Shown one piece after another: positions 1 through 11,892 of a stretch of DNA of 64,000 nt. The notes below the pieces were generated by a model that worked only from the letters and a program-made list of their open reading frames with translations, did no database searches and was not told the DNA's origin. The position numbers and the translations under genes were made by a program. The DNA comes from Phocoena phocoena. Lineage: Eukaryota; Chordata; Mammalia; Artiodactyla; Phocoenidae. The DNA lies in contig NC_089221.1 in NCBI RefSeq assembly GCF_963924675.1, positions 9,049,851 to 9,113,850 on the forward strand. Direction: 5' to 3'. Each line of letters opens with the position of its first letter. Positions within the stretch are counted from its first letter, which is position 1.

Positions 1-2880
1 GAAATGCAACACGTGACATTACGGACCTTCGTGACTTTTTCTGCAGCACCTCCCCACGAGCTCCTGGTGGCACTAGATGCCTCAGAAATAGGATCGGAAA
101 TTGCAGTAGTTCGTCATCTCAACTTCGGGCACCCCTGCTACTCACTCATTCTGCAGTGGAGGATAGAGTTCGTGATGTCAGTTGGAAAGTGGGATTTGTG
201 GATGCAGCGTGGCCAGTCCAGGCTGCCTCTGTCTGCTTCCTTCCGTGCTGTGGACGACCGGGTCTCTGGAAGTCTGCTGAGTGGAGATGAGGCTGTGAAA
301 CAATCCCGTGAGGTGGGCCACACCCCAATCCTGAAGTGGATGCAAAGCCTGCTGTCTCCAGGGAAGAACCATGGGTACCGAGTTATTATGAAGTAAAGCA
401 CCCCTGAGGGGCCAATAAATGAGCTAAGACTAAGAAGTAGGGACGATTTGACTCTTGCGGCCTCTGGCAGGATCACAGTATTTCCCCCCTTATCCACGCT
501 GCATTAAGACGGAAGACTGTCTTTTCATCATTCACTTGAGCTCCGCTAAAGGAGTTCTAGCCCTGACGGATGTCAGGTGCAGTGCTTACCCCCAGGTTCA
601 CTTGGAGACATGTGCTCGCTCAGTTCCCATCCTGATACAATGCAGGTGTTCCCTGCAGTGCTAAGATTTATCAGGAACTATTGTAAGCTGCTAGTCGCAA
701 TCTATCTTTTATAGGATGAAGTGCTGACACACTTTTTCTTTTTAACAGTATTTGGGGAAATCCAAACGCGCTACCCAAGTATTCCCTTGCGAGCCTTTTC
801 GTCCCACGTGGGTAACTGTTTGGATTCTGCATTTGGCTGTGGGTGCCCGGCTCACAGGATCCCTCGGGGCCCTGGTCTGCGTCTGGTCCTCGGTTTCCTC
901 GGCGGCAGGCTCATGCTGGGCCCCTTTCAGCTGGGCCTGCTGGACAGTGGTCTTCTAGGGAAGGAATGGCAGAAGACCCATCACGACTGATCCTTATAAA
1001 ACAAAGTCCCCTTTGCGACAACAGCTGGCATTGGGTACATAATCATGGCAGCGGGAGGGAGGGCTGTTGCCATGAAGAACTTACAACAAAACAGCTCTTC
1101 CTGAAAACGCTGGTTGCTCTCCTCTCCATGCATTTAGACTTTGTTTCAAACGTCCTTGTAACTCTTGAATCAGCTACTCACGGCTGTGCCCTTGAATTCA
1201 CATGTTTCTTCATTAACATTTAAAATAAGAGGCTAAAACAATTCCTCTGGAGGTTTTTTGCTTTATTTTAAAGAAATGGAAAAAAACAAAAAACCACCAC
1301 TGCCTGGTTTGATTTAGCTCATTTTTGAGGGACTCAGTTGAATGCCAGGGCTGCGTGCAAAATCTCTCCTTACCCTGACCCAGCCTGAAATAAGGCTCAT
1401 GTGAAAGGCACAGCCCTGCAGTGCTCTGATGGTAGGAGCTCCTGGGCGAGGTTGTGTAGCCGGGCCTGGGCCATCGCTCTGCTTTTGGCTGCGTCCTTGG
1501 CATGGAGGGGCAGAATCCAGAGGGGATGCTTGGGGAGCTCCACCAGGCATTCACCCCATGGCACCAGGCTAGCCACAGAGTCAGCATCTTACCCTGCGGA
1601 GGCACTGAGATGTTCCCAAGTCTGCCCAAGTATCAGTACTCTAATTAATCAACACTAACAGTTTGGTTTTTGAGAGAATCATTTCATCATAATGGGACAC
1701 CTTTATATTGTTTTTGAAGAAAATGAAGACGAGAAACAAAATGAAACCAGCGGCTGCAGGCACGGCAGTGGCCTGTGTTGGTTTGATGCTTTATGAGATT
1801 TTGGGAGGTCGCATTGAAGCACTTTAACACCAGTTTTTGAGCAGAAGTTCTAGAAGCTGGTTTGGAACCTCACAGCTCTGTCAAACAGGATGAAAACCAG
1901 AAAAGGATGCTATAAACCTGGCCATGTTACCAGCAGCCCTGTGAGCCTCTCGGCCATCCTAAGGAATTTGAATAACAGACCCCATTCAAACAAACAGGCA
2001 AAGCTAATCTCATTGGAATTCTCTTCATTCAAATCCTTGTTCTGACTCACATGTACCGGGTGTCTGAGAATGTGTGTTTTTAACCAGGGTGACTTAAGAA
2101 CTGTATGGACTCTGCACAGGTGCCTGGTTTCAGGTTATGTCATGTTGGTATAAGCTCTGTTTTCTGAATGTAAAACTATTTTCATTGTCGTTTCTAAAAA
2201 TCCCGTAGGTTTCCGGATATTGTAAAAATGTTGAATAAGGATATAGTTGTGTAAATTTCATAGTGTTTTATTTTGAGGTGAGAGTTTTGTTACAGTTTAT
2301 AAAAGATATTTTTCTATTTAGACCTCAGGGCTATTTGGGGACCTACAAATAAATGTGGCCCCAGCAGTTTCAATTCTTGATACCCAAAAGGTTAATAATC
2401 ATCTTTAAGTTGCATAGGATATGTTGTTCAGCAGAAGGAATGTGTCTTTCCCTCTTAGCTTCTCTTTTAACAAACTCTGTATCTAAAGTTTAAAACATAG
2501 CAAAAAGGATGTGAGTCATGAAGTTGTGGCTACGGAATTTAAAATCACTTGTGAAATAAAGTCTTATGGTACAACGGTGTGATACTTGGATAAACCTAAG
2601 TGTGTGTAAATTAGAAAATGACACAATGATACCAGTGTTTTTAATGTTACTTATTTTGATAGAAATAGATGTGTACTTCCTTCATCTGACACACTTTTAT
2701 TTTTCACATTTCAAAAGTAAGACTTTTAAATTCATGAGCTATCTGTGAATACCTCTCTGCACGTGTTAAAATAATCTCTTTACATTCTGCCTCTTCTCAG
2801 AAGTACCCACTGGTAGGGAGGCATCCTTCAGCTGTGTTTCTGTGGATTTATTTACCTGTGTATATAGAAACAAGTTTAGT
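1..2880. other. Sequence without a recognised gene or repeat
   Basis: I recognise no exon, RNA gene or repeat family here. An open frame at 4-396 (+) encodes 130 residues, but it has no familiar motif, signal peptide or membrane segment, and it sits at the window edge, so it may be chance or part of a transcribed non-coding end. An AATAAA follows it at about 414. Shorter frames between 700 and 1660 overlap each other on both strands and look random. From about 2200 the base composition becomes clearly AT-rich. Confidence 0.4.
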
Positions 2881-2885
2881 TTTGT

Positions 2886-2952
2886 TATTTATTTATTATT
2901 ATTATATATATTATATAATATGTTATATAATATATACATTTATAATATAATT
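2886..2952. repeat. AT-rich low-complexity tract (TTATTA/TATA)
   Basis: The stretch is almost wholly A and T, with ATT and TATA-like repeats, and lies just before the 3' end of an inverted L1. It may be a degenerate expansion of the L1 tail, which on this strand appears as a T-rich lead-in. Confidence 0.75.
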
Positions 2953-2954
2953 TT

Positions 2955-3350
2955 TTTCATTTAGTTTATTTTTTATTAGTTGATTTACAATGTTGTATTA
3001 GTTTCAGGTGTACAGCAAAGTGATTCAGATACAGATATACTTTTTCAGTATAAAGTATATATATATACTTTTTCAGATTCTTTTCCATTATAGGTTATTA
3101 CAAGATAACTGAGTACAGTTCCCTGTGCTAGACAGTAGGTCCTTGTTGTTCATCTGTTTTATATGTAGTAGTGTGTATCCGTTAATCCCAAGCTCCTAAT
3201 TTCTCCCTTTGCCCCTTCCCCTTTAGTAACCGTGTTTGTCTTCCATGTCTGTGGGTCCATTTCTGTTCTGTAAATAAGTTCATTTGTATCATATTTTTTA
3301 GGTTCCACATATAAGTGATATCATGATATTTGTCTTTTCTCTGTTTGACA
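2955..3350 (-). mobile_element. LINE-1 3' end, inverted
   Basis: The sequence is the reverse complement of the cetartiodactyl L1 3' untranslated end: a T-rich lead, a 'gatttacaatgttgtattag' segment, then 'gtgtacagcaaagtgattca', 'ttccctgtgctagacagtag' and 'ggttccacatataagtgata'. The same words occur in opposite orientation in the L1 at 22295-22775 and in the same orientation at 52862-53070, so three copies support one another. It is truncated and non-coding. The boundary with the older L1 that follows is approximate. Confidence 0.85.
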
Positions 3351-3379
3351 TAGAAATATATTTTTGTTTTCTCCCCTTC

Positions 3380-4200
3380 GTGTGATGTACAGTGTGGTAT
3401 ATACGTTTTCACCCAGTGTTCTTGTTGATAGCTGTGTAGTGTTCCTCTGGAGAGCTGCACTGTGGTACATTTAACCATGACCTCATGATGGACCGTTACA
3501 GTCTTTTCAGTTCTTACCGCTTGTAAGTCATGAAGAGCCTTCATCTGACTTACCTATTTGTATACACAAGTGAATGTTTCTCTAAGACAAGCGTGTAGAA
3601 GTGGGACTTGCCGGTAGAAGGGAAGACGAATTTTCTTTCAGTAGTCACTGCTGTGTTGCCCTTTTCAAACCCTGCTGAATATTCACCTGTCGACAATGGA
3701 CAAAAGAGGCCCCTTTCCCCCTGCAGCACACTTGCTGTTTGCCAGTCCGATGGTTAAGAAATTGTATCTCGTTTTAATTGCCTGAGTTACTGGTGAAGTA
3801 GAGCATCTTTTCATGTGTCTTTTGACCATTTTTATTTCCTGTTTAAAAATTTTGTTATATATATCTGTTTCTCATTTTTAAAAAACTACCCTTTGGTGTC
3901 ATTTTTGCTGATTTATAGGAGTTTTCTGTAAATTTTGAGTCAGTTCTTTGACACATCCTGCATTTTTTTCTCCCATTTTATCACTTATCTTTAAGGTATC
4001 GTGTGTAAGTCTTAAATTTTGATTTAGTCAAACTTGCCAAACTTTTTAGTTTATATTTGCATTTCTTATTTAAGAAGGCCTTTCCTACACCAAATCAACA
4101 TTTTTCTTCTATAGTTTTATCTAATGATTTGTAGCTACTTTTTAAAAAGACATTCATACACAATTCATCTTTTCAGTAATTTTTGATGGGACTGAAGACA
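3380..4200 (-). mobile_element. Older LINE-1 (L1M-type) 3' region, inverted
   Basis: This is diverged, T-rich sequence with the order of words expected of the 3' region of ancient mammalian L1s read backwards: 'agaagtgggacttgccggta' (the 'aagtggaattgctgg' site), 'gcatcttttcatgtgtcttt', a 'gatttataggagttttctgt' stretch, and 'aagaaggcctttcctacacc'. It abuts the younger L1 3' end. No open frame survives. Subfamily and exact ends are not resolved by eye. Confidence 0.65.
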
Positions 4201-4453
4201 AACGGCTATTTATTTGGGAAGTTCTATTCAGCATTTGAGAAGTCTGACACGTTAAAAACCATAATTTTAGTCATTAAATTCTACTCATCCAGAATCATAA
4301 TTATTAAGGACCTACATAGGATGTCAAATTTTAAATAAGGTTTTGTTCTAGGCCAAGATTGTTATTGGAGATTATTTGTATTTATTGTTGTGAAAGACAA
4401 ATGATGTGAAGGTAATATACAAGGAACTGTCCTTATTAGAAAATCTGAGAACT

Positions 4454-4574
4454 AGGGACGTCCCTGTTGGTCCAGTGGTTAGGACTCCGCGCTTCCACAG
4501 CAGGGGGCCCAGGTTCGATCCCTGGTCGGGGAGCTAAGATCCTGCAGTCCAAGAGGCACGGCCAAAAAAAGAAA
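4454..4574 (+). mobile_element. CHR-type tRNA-derived SINE
   Basis: The element begins 'gggacgtccctgttggtcca' and carries both internal RNA polymerase III promoter boxes: an A box in 'tggtccagtgg' and a B box 'ggttcgatccc' near 4513. It ends in a short impure A tail. The 16-bp word 'agaaaatctgagaact' flanks it on both sides (about 4438-4453 and 4574-4589), a clear target-site duplication from L1-driven retroposition. This SINE family is characteristic of whales and hippos. It is non-coding; the 60-residue open frame across it is fortuitous. Confidence 0.93.
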
Positions 4575-4589
4575 GAAAATCTGAGAACT

Positions 4590-5774
4590 GACATGAAAAG
4601 TGAGGGAGGTGGTCTTTATTCCCCCGACTGGACCTGCGTCGAGCTCTGAGGAGCACAGATGGACGGATGCTCTTCCCGTCCCGCGGCCCGGCCCCAAGAG
4701 CAGTGCGTCTGCGCTGGGCAGTCGTGCACTCAAGAGCGTTGCCCCCCTGAGGACCTCGAGGGCTTCTGCAAGCAGCCCTTCACGTGGTCACTGGCTCCCA
4801 ACAGGTCACTCCGGCTGTCTCCCTTGATGATAACCTAGCTGGTTTCCAGCCAGGGAAGTGAAAGGTGGTCCGAAAACCCCCAGTCTGCCTACAAAACCAA
4901 CTTCGATGTGCAGATTGCTCAGGTGAATTGTTAGCTCAACCGTAGCTCCCAGTGCCAGGGGGCCACTGCCCCTGCAGCAGGGACAGGCGATCACAAGCAT
5001 GGGGCAGCCACCCTGCCCACTCGACACCACCTGCCTGGTCATCCCGCCCAAGCTCATTACTGCTCTCACTCAACCCCCAAACCTAACAAGATGTTAATAC
5101 ATTTTCCTGGATAAGTATATAAATGACACTCAAATCCACCTTGCTATTTCAAAAGCGTGACACAAAATCAAGAAGTCAGGTAGCTGCAAGGATATGACAC
5201 CAATTTTTCACGAGCTCTTAGAAGCTTTATTAGGGCCGAGAGCTGAGTGGAGAAGCTGGACCAGGAAAGCCCCTCTCTGGGCCATCAGAGACAAGAGGGT
5301 TTGGGCACATGGGTTGTGATGGGGAAGCTGTCACCCTACAGTGAGAAAGGTTGCAGAATGTCCCTGCTCCCCGGCAAAGGAGTCCCTTAGCCATCCCATG
5401 GCCCCTTCACGCCCTGCCCCTGGGGGTTGGGGGACCAGCTTTTACCTTCTAACCTGAGTGATCATTGAAAGGTGCAGACTCGATGTCCTTCCTGACCAAA
5501 CTCCATTGGAATGGGCCTCCCTTGGTTGAAGTGCCTGATGCCCTCTGTAGGGTGAAAGGTCATAGGTTGGGGGTCGAAAAAGCCACCCCTGCCTGCCTTC
5601 CCTCCCACTGCTGTGCAGGCGCTGGGCCCGTCCTGAGCCCCAGCCTGTGGTTCTCTAACTCTACACATTCCTAATTCCGGACTCTGGCCAGGTGACCCTA
5701 GAGAGATTTGGGCAACCCTCGTGCTCTCCCTGAGCTGGCAGATGGCCCTCTGCGGTTGCATAAAGTAATGGTGC
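4590..5774. other. Sequence without a recognised gene or repeat
   Basis: This is moderately GC-rich sequence with several overlapping open frames of 60-100 codons on both strands. None has a recognisable domain, and they contradict each other. No repeat family is evident. Confidence 0.4.
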
Positions 5775-5777
5775 TTG

Positions 5778-5855
5778 AAGGGCCGGGGTTCCCGGGACAG
5801 GCAGCATCAGCACCACTTGGACAATTTTCAGAAGTACACCTTCTCAGGCTGAACC
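5778..5855 (+). mobile_element. hAT (MER1-group) remnant, left part
   Basis: The words 'caggcagcatcagcaccact' and 'tctcaggctgaacc' match the familiar body of a small non-autonomous hAT element of the MER1 group. The element stops exactly where the MLT1 LTR begins and resumes at 6546, so the LTR inserted into it. The precise family member is not named by eye. Confidence 0.6.
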
Positions 5856-6545
5856 TGTATTAGTTTCGTGTGATTGCTGTAACAAATTACCTGGATGGCT
5901 TCAAGCAACTGACGTGTATTCCCTCGCAGTTCGGGCGGCCAGACGTTTGAAATCGCTGTGTCAGCAGAGCCACGCCCCCTCTGAAGCCTCCAGGGGAGGG
6001 TGTTTCCTCACCTCTTCCAGCTCCTGGTGGTTGCCCGCAATCCTTGGCATTCCTTGGCTTGTGGCAGCCTCCGTCTGCCTCTGTCACCACATGGTCGGCT
6101 TCCTTCTGTGTGTCTGTGTCCACACTTCCCACTTTTTTTTTTTTTTTTTTTTTTTTAACCGTACACGGGCCTCTCACTGTTGTGGCCTCTCCCGTTGCAG
6201 AGCACCGGCTCCGGACGCGCAGGCTCAGCGGCCATGGCTCACGGGCCCAGCCGCTCCGCGGCATGTGGGATCTTCCCGGACCGGGGCACGAACCCATGTC
6301 CACTGCATCGGCAGGCGGACTCTCAACCACTGCGCCACCAGGGAAGCCCAACACACTTCCCACTTTTTATAAGGCCACCAGTCATTGGATTAGCGCCCAC
6401 CCGTCACTGGATTGGCACCCGCCCACCCTAACCAAGTATGGCCTTGTTTTAACTTAATTACATATGCAAAGACGCTGTTTCCAAATAAGGTCACATTCAC
6501 AGGGACTTAGAGTAAAACCTTTTGGGGGACACAATTCCACCTACA
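5856..6545 (-). mobile_element. MLT1-type MaLR LTR, inverted, split by a SINE
   Basis: Read on the minus strand, it has the MLT1 landmarks: a start matching 'gggggacacaattc' reversed, the 'ggtcacattc' and 'aaggccaccagtcattggat' blocks, the 'acatggtcggcttccttctg' block, and a TG...CA frame ending 'tgtattagttt' on the plus strand. Flanking pentamers gaacc (5851-5855) and ccacc (6546-6550) could be a diverged 5-bp target duplication. A CHR-2 SINE interrupts it at 6133-6351. It is a solo LTR with no internal viral genes. Confidence 0.85.
6133..6351 (-). mobile_element. CHR-2-type SINE inside the MLT1 LTR
   Basis: On the plus strand it starts with a run of T (the A tail) and ends 'caccagggaagccc', the reversed SINE head. 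The reversed B box 'cacgaacccatgtcc' lies near 6290. The 'cacacttcccacttttt' word occurs at 6121 and again at 6352, giving a good target duplication made of LTR sequence. Its presence within the LTR shows the SINE is the younger insertion. Confidence 0.93.
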
Positions 6546-6600
6546 CCACCACGCCAAGCTACTGAGCCAGAGACGCTGCGAGTCTGGGCGTGCACCCTCC
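6546..6600 (+). mobile_element. hAT (MER1-group) remnant, right part
   Basis: The words 'ccaccacgccaagctactga' and 'gccagagacgctgcgagtct' continue the hAT body interrupted at 5855, matching the usual order (CCCAGACCTACTGAATCAGAAACTCTG-like). This is what identifies the MLT1 as an insertion into the element. Confidence 0.6.
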
Positions 6601-6849
6601 CTAACTCTGCACGCCCGCTGGGCTCCCACCCAACACTCACGCTCGCTCCCACCTTGCTGACCACGGGGGTCATGCCATTACCATCACCCCCCCCCCACCC
6701 AGGCCCCACCCTACCCCTGAGGGCTAGAAGCTGGTTCCATCCTGGGGACCCTTCTCTGCCTCCCTGCCTGGGCCATCTCTACAGCTCATGGCTTTAAATG
6801 CCAGCTAGAGGCTGCCGACCTTCAGCTGTGCCCTTGACCACCACCTCTA

Positions 6850-7065
6850 GGCCAGGGGCCCACAGCCCACGGTTCAAATCCAGCCACTGCCTGTTTCTGT
6901 CAATGCAATTGCATTGAAACACAGCCCTGTTCACTCAATGACATATTGTCTATGGTGGTTTTCACTCTCCAGGGCACAGAGCTGTAACAGAGGCCGTATG
7001 CTCGCAAAGCCTAAAGTGCTGACTGTCTGAACCTTTACAGAGAAAGCTTGCTGACATCTGCCTGG
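6850..7065 (-). mobile_element. hAT-type DNA transposon remnant
   Basis: The copy reads 'ggggcccacagcccacggtt', 'gaaacacagccctgttcact', 'tattgtctatggtggttttc', 'ggccgtatgctcgcaaagcc', and ends 'aagcttgctgacatct'. It is the reverse of the sequence at 21030-21315 (same family, opposite orientation). This is a widespread ancient mammalian non-autonomous hAT family whose name I will not assert. It has no coding capacity. Orientation is given relative to the other copy. Confidence 0.7.
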
Positions 7066-7140
7066 GCACCAATCCCACAGGTGGTGGATGTTTCCATCTG
7101 GTGTGGAATAGGCACTGAAGACCTAATGTGCCCAGGCAGC

Positions 7141-7615
7141 TCTTTTTTTTTTTTTTTTTTAATAATTGAGATATAATGGACGTAAAACATTATATTGGTT
7201 TCAGGTATACAACCGAATGATTTGCTGTTTGTAGGTATCGCAGAACAATGGCCACAATGTCTAGTTCACATCCATCACTACACATAGTTATAATGTTTTT
7301 CCTTGTGATGAGAATTTTTAAGATCTACTCTCCTTAGCAACTTTCAAATACGTAGCGCACGGTTATTAACTATAGTCCCCATGCTATCGGTTACATCCCA
7401 TGACTTATTATTTTATAACGGGAAGTTTGTGGCTTTGGATCCCTTCACCTGTTTCACACCCTGCTCCACGTCTTGCCTCTGGCAACCGCCAGTCTGTTCT
7501 CTGTACCTGTGAGCTGGGTTTTTTGCTCTTCATTTGTTTTCTTAGATTCCTCATACAAGTGAGATTATACAGTATTGGGTTTTCTCTGACTTACTTCATT
7601 TAGCGTAATGGGTGG
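7141..7615 (-). mobile_element. LINE-1 3' end (L1M-type), inverted
   Basis: A run of about 20 T at 7142 (the reversed A tail) is followed by 'aattgagatataatggacgt', 'ttggtttcaggtatacaacc', 'gaatgatttgctgtttgtag', 'cggttattaactatagtccc' and 'agattcctcatacaagtgag'. These are the ordered words of a reversed mammalian L1 3' UTR. It is 5'-truncated and non-coding. Confidence 0.85.
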
Positions 7616-8415
7616 GACTCCCAGGTAAGTGAGTGGAGCTCTGAACACTGCCCCTTCCCCCGCCCCATCTCCGCACCCACCCAGTCGCTTCCTGTCGGCT
7701 CTGAAATCTCCTTGACTTTATAGAGGCCACACCCATGACCTGCTAAACCTTTTCATCCTGAGACTGAAAGTATGGTTACAGCTGGTTCCTGCACCAAATG
7801 TACTTAGTGTCCTCCACACCAAAGCCCCTACACTCCACGGAGGCGGGACCAGAGAGAGAAGAGCCTCACTTCGCTCTCCGTTTCTGCCCCGGGACAGCCT
7901 TGCGGACTGAGGCTGAGCCTCCATCCACGGGTCATCCAGGGTATCGAGGGCCTCCCCGTTTGGGCTGTGCTGCCTTCTGAGCTGCTCTCTGTGCGTCTCT
8001 GGAGGTCGTTCCTGGGGCCCGAGCTCTGTTCCTGGGAGATGAGCAGGGGCTGGAGGAAGCTTGAAACACACCTGGGGCAGCAGTGCGGCCCTCACTTCAT
8101 CTGCCCGGGAGTCATGGGACTGACTGGCCATCAGCTGCTTCCCACTGGCTGCGGGGGGTGATGGTAGCTGTCCTGCTACCAGATGCCTCTTGGGACACTG
8201 CTGATTAGATCCTGTTGATGAGGGCACTGGTGTTTAGGAGAACGTTAAATGACAGCGGAAACGAGCTAAATCGGCTCGGTAGAAGCAGCAGTGTGGAAAA
8301 TACTCTGCTTTATCAGACTCAGCCTGTCTCTCCTCCCAGAAAAGCATACGGGGAAGAAGATGCTCGGCTTGCTTAATTAAACCAAATGACAGTAGGCATA
8401 TTCAAAGCTGTGTGG
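7616..8415. other. Sequence without a recognised gene or repeat
   Basis: A minus-strand open frame of 169 codons (7718-8227) is the longest here. It is rich in Pro, Ser, Arg and Gln, lacks a recognisable motif, and has competing plus-strand frames, so I treat it as chance. Confidence 0.4.
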
Positions 8416-8417
8416 GG

Positions 8418-8545
8418 AAGGGTCTCTGGAGACAGACAGACAAAGGTCTGGTCCTGGCTTTGCTACATGTTTTCTTCGTGATCCTGGCAGGGTAGTCATT
8501 TCCTTACAGAAGAATGGGTCTCTGTGTGAATGCTACACACCCTGC
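8418..8545 (+). mobile_element. MIR SINE fragment
   Basis: The words 'ggtctggtcctggctttgct', 'tcgtgatcctggcagggtag', and 'tccttacagaagaatgggtc' follow the conserved MIR core order (description of patient tRNA-derived body, 'gtgaccttgggcaagt' equivalent, then 'cctcatctgtaaaatggg' equivalent). It is diverged and incomplete. Confidence 0.6.
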
Positions 8546-9529
8546 TTGGTGCCCGTCCTGGGCAGAGGGATGCTGGGGGCCACTCTGAGCACAGACTCCG
8601 TGCTCATGACCTTGATTGACAGTCCTCAAGGGTTCTCCATCTCTTCTCTGCCTCCATGCCCAGCCGGTGATCAGGAATGTCTCTCAAGAACCTCAGTGAC
8701 TCCCTATGGAAGGTAGATCAGCATAATATGGCCTGCAGTGGGGATGAGGCAAGATGTGTGTTTGAAAGGCCTTCTGAGTGCTAGTATCCTCCCCAGGGAG
8801 AATCAGGCCAGAGCCCTTCAGCCCCAGACCCTGTGTGAGCCCCAGTTCTGGTGAGGTGCCTCAGACCACACATGGTCTCTGAGCAGGTGGAGAGGTGATC
8901 TCAGCTCACACTGCAATCATGGTCTAGTGGACTCTATGACTTGTGCTTGACTTAGTTGCTGTGGTGTCCTCAGTGCCCAGAACAGTGTCCCAGACTGTCT
9001 GGGTCAAGATCTTTCCAACCACGGTGAGAAGGAAGAAGGGTAGCCCCAAGGATATATAATGGATTTCTCCCCAGAGCATAAGTGAAGCCTGGCTAAGAGG
9101 TCCATCCTCAGGAGGAGAACTTAGAGCTGGATTTCCATGCAGTGAAAATGAAATCTAGTCTTTCAAGATATTTACCCTTTCCTAATCTGGCCCAATGAAG
9201 ACCTTCAAGAGGAATGGGTTTCAAATTTCTCCTAGGGTTACCCATCCCGAGAACAGCACCTAGACGTCTCTGAGGTGCCCATCAGGGTTTGACAACCAGA
9301 GCACCTTACTGTTCCTCCAACTCTGGGGGCCCTACTGTCACCTGGGGTGACATTTGCTGGTTGATGGGAACTGTGTAAGCAGAGGGACCTCTGAACTCTT
9401 CTGTAAGGAGACAGAGGACACCAGAGATGGCCTGGTGGTCAGAGGGTGGCGATGGAAATCAGGTGGGTGGGGGATGGATTAAGTGTGGAAATGACAGTGG
9501 AGTGTTCTGGTCTTTAAAGATTGGTGGTG
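8546..9529. other. CpG-poor sequence without a recognised gene or repeat
   Basis: Nothing recognisable. The stretch is nearly free of CG dinucleotides while being about half G plus C, unlike the CpG-richer sequence from about 13.7 to 15.3 kb. This is consistent with old methylated non-genic DNA. Confidence 0.4.
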
Positions 9530-9700
9530 GAAAGCATAGGAGTTGGTGTCAGATGGATCTTAGCTTTGCCATCTACTACTTACATAAATTATTTTTACCA
9601 CGCTAGGCCTTAGTTTCCTCATCTGTATAATAGCAATAATAACAATGTCTACAAAGTAGAGTTGCTATGAGTTCCTGGTACATAGTAAATGCTCAATCAG
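9530..9700 (+). mobile_element. MIR SINE
   Basis: MIR words are in order: 'gttggtgtcagatggatctt', 'tagctttgccatctactact', 'ggccttagtttcctcatctg', 'tataatagcaataataacaa', and the 3' end 'tacatagtaaatgctcaatc'. The match to the MIR 3' end is good. A GTGATG-rich microsatellite starts immediately after it. Confidence 0.8.
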
Positions 9701-9707
9701 GTGAGAA

Positions 9708-9932
9708 GGATGGCAGTGGTGGTGATGATGGTGATGATGACGGTGGTGATATGAAGATGTTGGTGGTAATGATGATGGTGATGGTGGTGTTGGTGATGGT
9801 GGAGGTGGTGAAAGTGGTGAGAATTATGATGATAACGGTGATGATGATGGTGGTGGTCATGATGATGGTGGTGGTGGGGGCAGTGAAGGTGAGGAGGACG
9901 ATGGTGATGGTGGTGGTGATGATGGTGATTTA
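9708..9932 (+). repeat. GTGATG/GATGGTG-rich imperfect microsatellite
   Basis: About 225 bp of G, T and A triplets (GGT, GAT, GTG, ATG) with almost no C on this strand. The order is imperfect, so it is an old, interrupted array. The open frame it creates (9667-9933, Met/Val-rich) is an artefact of the triplet repeat. Confidence 0.9.
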
Positions 9933-9949
9933 GGCTCAGAATCTCTTCC

Positions 9950-11892
9950 TGTGGGTAATCTGTCTACTTGGATGCTTTTGTGATTCATGAAAATAGTCAC
10001 TCTGGTTAAGTTTATATAGTTTAAACAAAGTGTTAATTAGTAAATGCCCATTTATCATGTCTTCTCATGTGCAGGTTATCTAATTGTCCTTGAAAACTAC
10101 TTGTTTATCAAACTAACGCCAGTTCTCATTCTTAGATGTTGCAGTTTTGTGCCTGCAAATTTATAATCTTTGGTTTTGTTTCATAGGAAAACTTTTTCTG
10201 GGAGATCCTTTTGATATGTTAAGAGCCTTTATGAGGATAGTTAAATGACTTATCCTATTAAGTTGAAAAAAATTAGTATTAAGTCAGAAAAAGCTTTAGC
10301 TGTGAAACCCAAACAATAAATATATGAGGGACTTTATTACTTATTTTAACTGGCAAGGTGGGCCAAGAGATGTTAAGTATACATGACGTGACATTATATG
10401 TAATTTGAGGGGGTTCCCTTATTATGCTGTATGGAAAGCTCACTATGGTTACCCCAAACACTGTTTCTTAGGTTTTGTTTATGGTTGGGTTTTTTTTTTG
10501 GTTATTGTTGTTTTTGTTCAGAGATCCTTTCTACTCTTAAAATCTCCCTTCTTAGGTCTAGTGTGTATTTGGCTGAGAGGTGGCACTTGTCAGGATGTGG
10601 GTTTCTCACACTGGTCCCATTAGGTGAGGATGGATGTTCACCCACAGCACTCTGGTTTCCAGTTTTCAGATAGACTGAGAAGGTCCGGGAACCACAAACA
10701 CTTTAATAGCCTTTCTGGTTCTGATATGATACATCTGGTGCTTGTTAACTGGTGACGGGGATTGAGATGAGTCTTCCCCCAGCTGAAAGTACTGCTCATT
10801 TACACTAAATGACTTGGGTAGTCCCACACGGCTTCCCCCATTAGTAATGGCACCCTGACAAATCATGCTTTTGGGAGGTGACTGAACCTGTCAGTTGCTA
10901 GCCAACTGACGTACAGAGGCGTCAGCATCCTTGGCACCCAAGGTAGAGAATTTTGTGACAAAGCATGTGACTTTTGCAAACTTTTGTTCCATGAAATTTG
11001 TTTTTTATATGCCTTGTGATGTAATCTACATGGTGCAAGCTAAAAGTAGAACCAAGTCATTGAACATTTTCAGTACCGAGGGATGTCAGCCTCCCAGGTC
11101 TACAATTTAGGTAGTGTGGGCTTATGGGTAAGTTCCAGGGGAAAGAAATGGCCACATTCCCAAGAGTTCACAGCTAGCATCAGTCCTTCTGAGATAGAAA
11201 CAAGGATTTGAGGAGGGGCAGCGGAGGGGTGGGAGTGGGAGCTATGCTAGGAGACAGGGATACAGGATGAGGACACAGACCCGGGCTGAAGGCAAGCTTC
11301 ACCCACGCAAGGTTCCCCTCCCCCGAGTCAGGCTTAGCCGCTGGCTCTGCAGAGACTCATTTTCCTCTTCTGCTTCCTGCTCTGCCGCGCTTACTGATAG
11401 CTCTGAGGTTAATCAGCTTGAGACACACTCGGTCCATTTTGGAAAATAGGTTGCAATTGTTTGGAGTGGAGTTTCTATATAGATCTTCTCTGGAGAACAT
11501 TAAAGTAGCTGAGCCAAAAGGCTGAGAGTCTGTCCCGCCTGTCCTGGGTGAGTGAAGCCACCCAGGGAAACTCATCTCTGCTCCTCTTTGTATCAGTGTC
11601 TGAGAAAACAATCATTATGCTGTAGATCTGTTGCACGCTCTCCCTGGAGGAAAAGACTTGCTTTATCTAGAATTTTCCATTGCATCCAGGAGCAAATCTG
11701 CATCATAGCAATTTGTTGTTTTCTGCTCCAGGGACTGAAAAGCATACACAAGCTTGAGCTACTTTAGCTGCTTCCATGAAATGTGCCCTTGTCACTGACA
11801 CACATGTAAAACTTTTTTCAAGATTCAAGGATGAGGGGAATTTGCCTTTAATTGTTTAATTGCATTACTATAAGAACAGGACCAATAGAATT
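9950..11892. other. Sequence without a recognised gene or repeat
   Basis: No exon or repeat family recognised. Open frames are at most about 85 codons. A T-rich tract lies at about 10488-10520. Confidence 0.4.

Noticed and set aside
4..396. A 130-codon open frame at the window edge as an exon
   Set aside because: No recognised motif and it overlaps three minus-strand frames; possible but not supportable.
4454..4574. A functional tRNA gene (A and B boxes present)
   Set aside because: It has SINE head, body, A tail and target duplication and does not keep a full cloverleaf.
9667..9933. Met/Val-rich 88-codon open frame
   Set aside because: Produced by the GTG/ATG triplet microsatellite.
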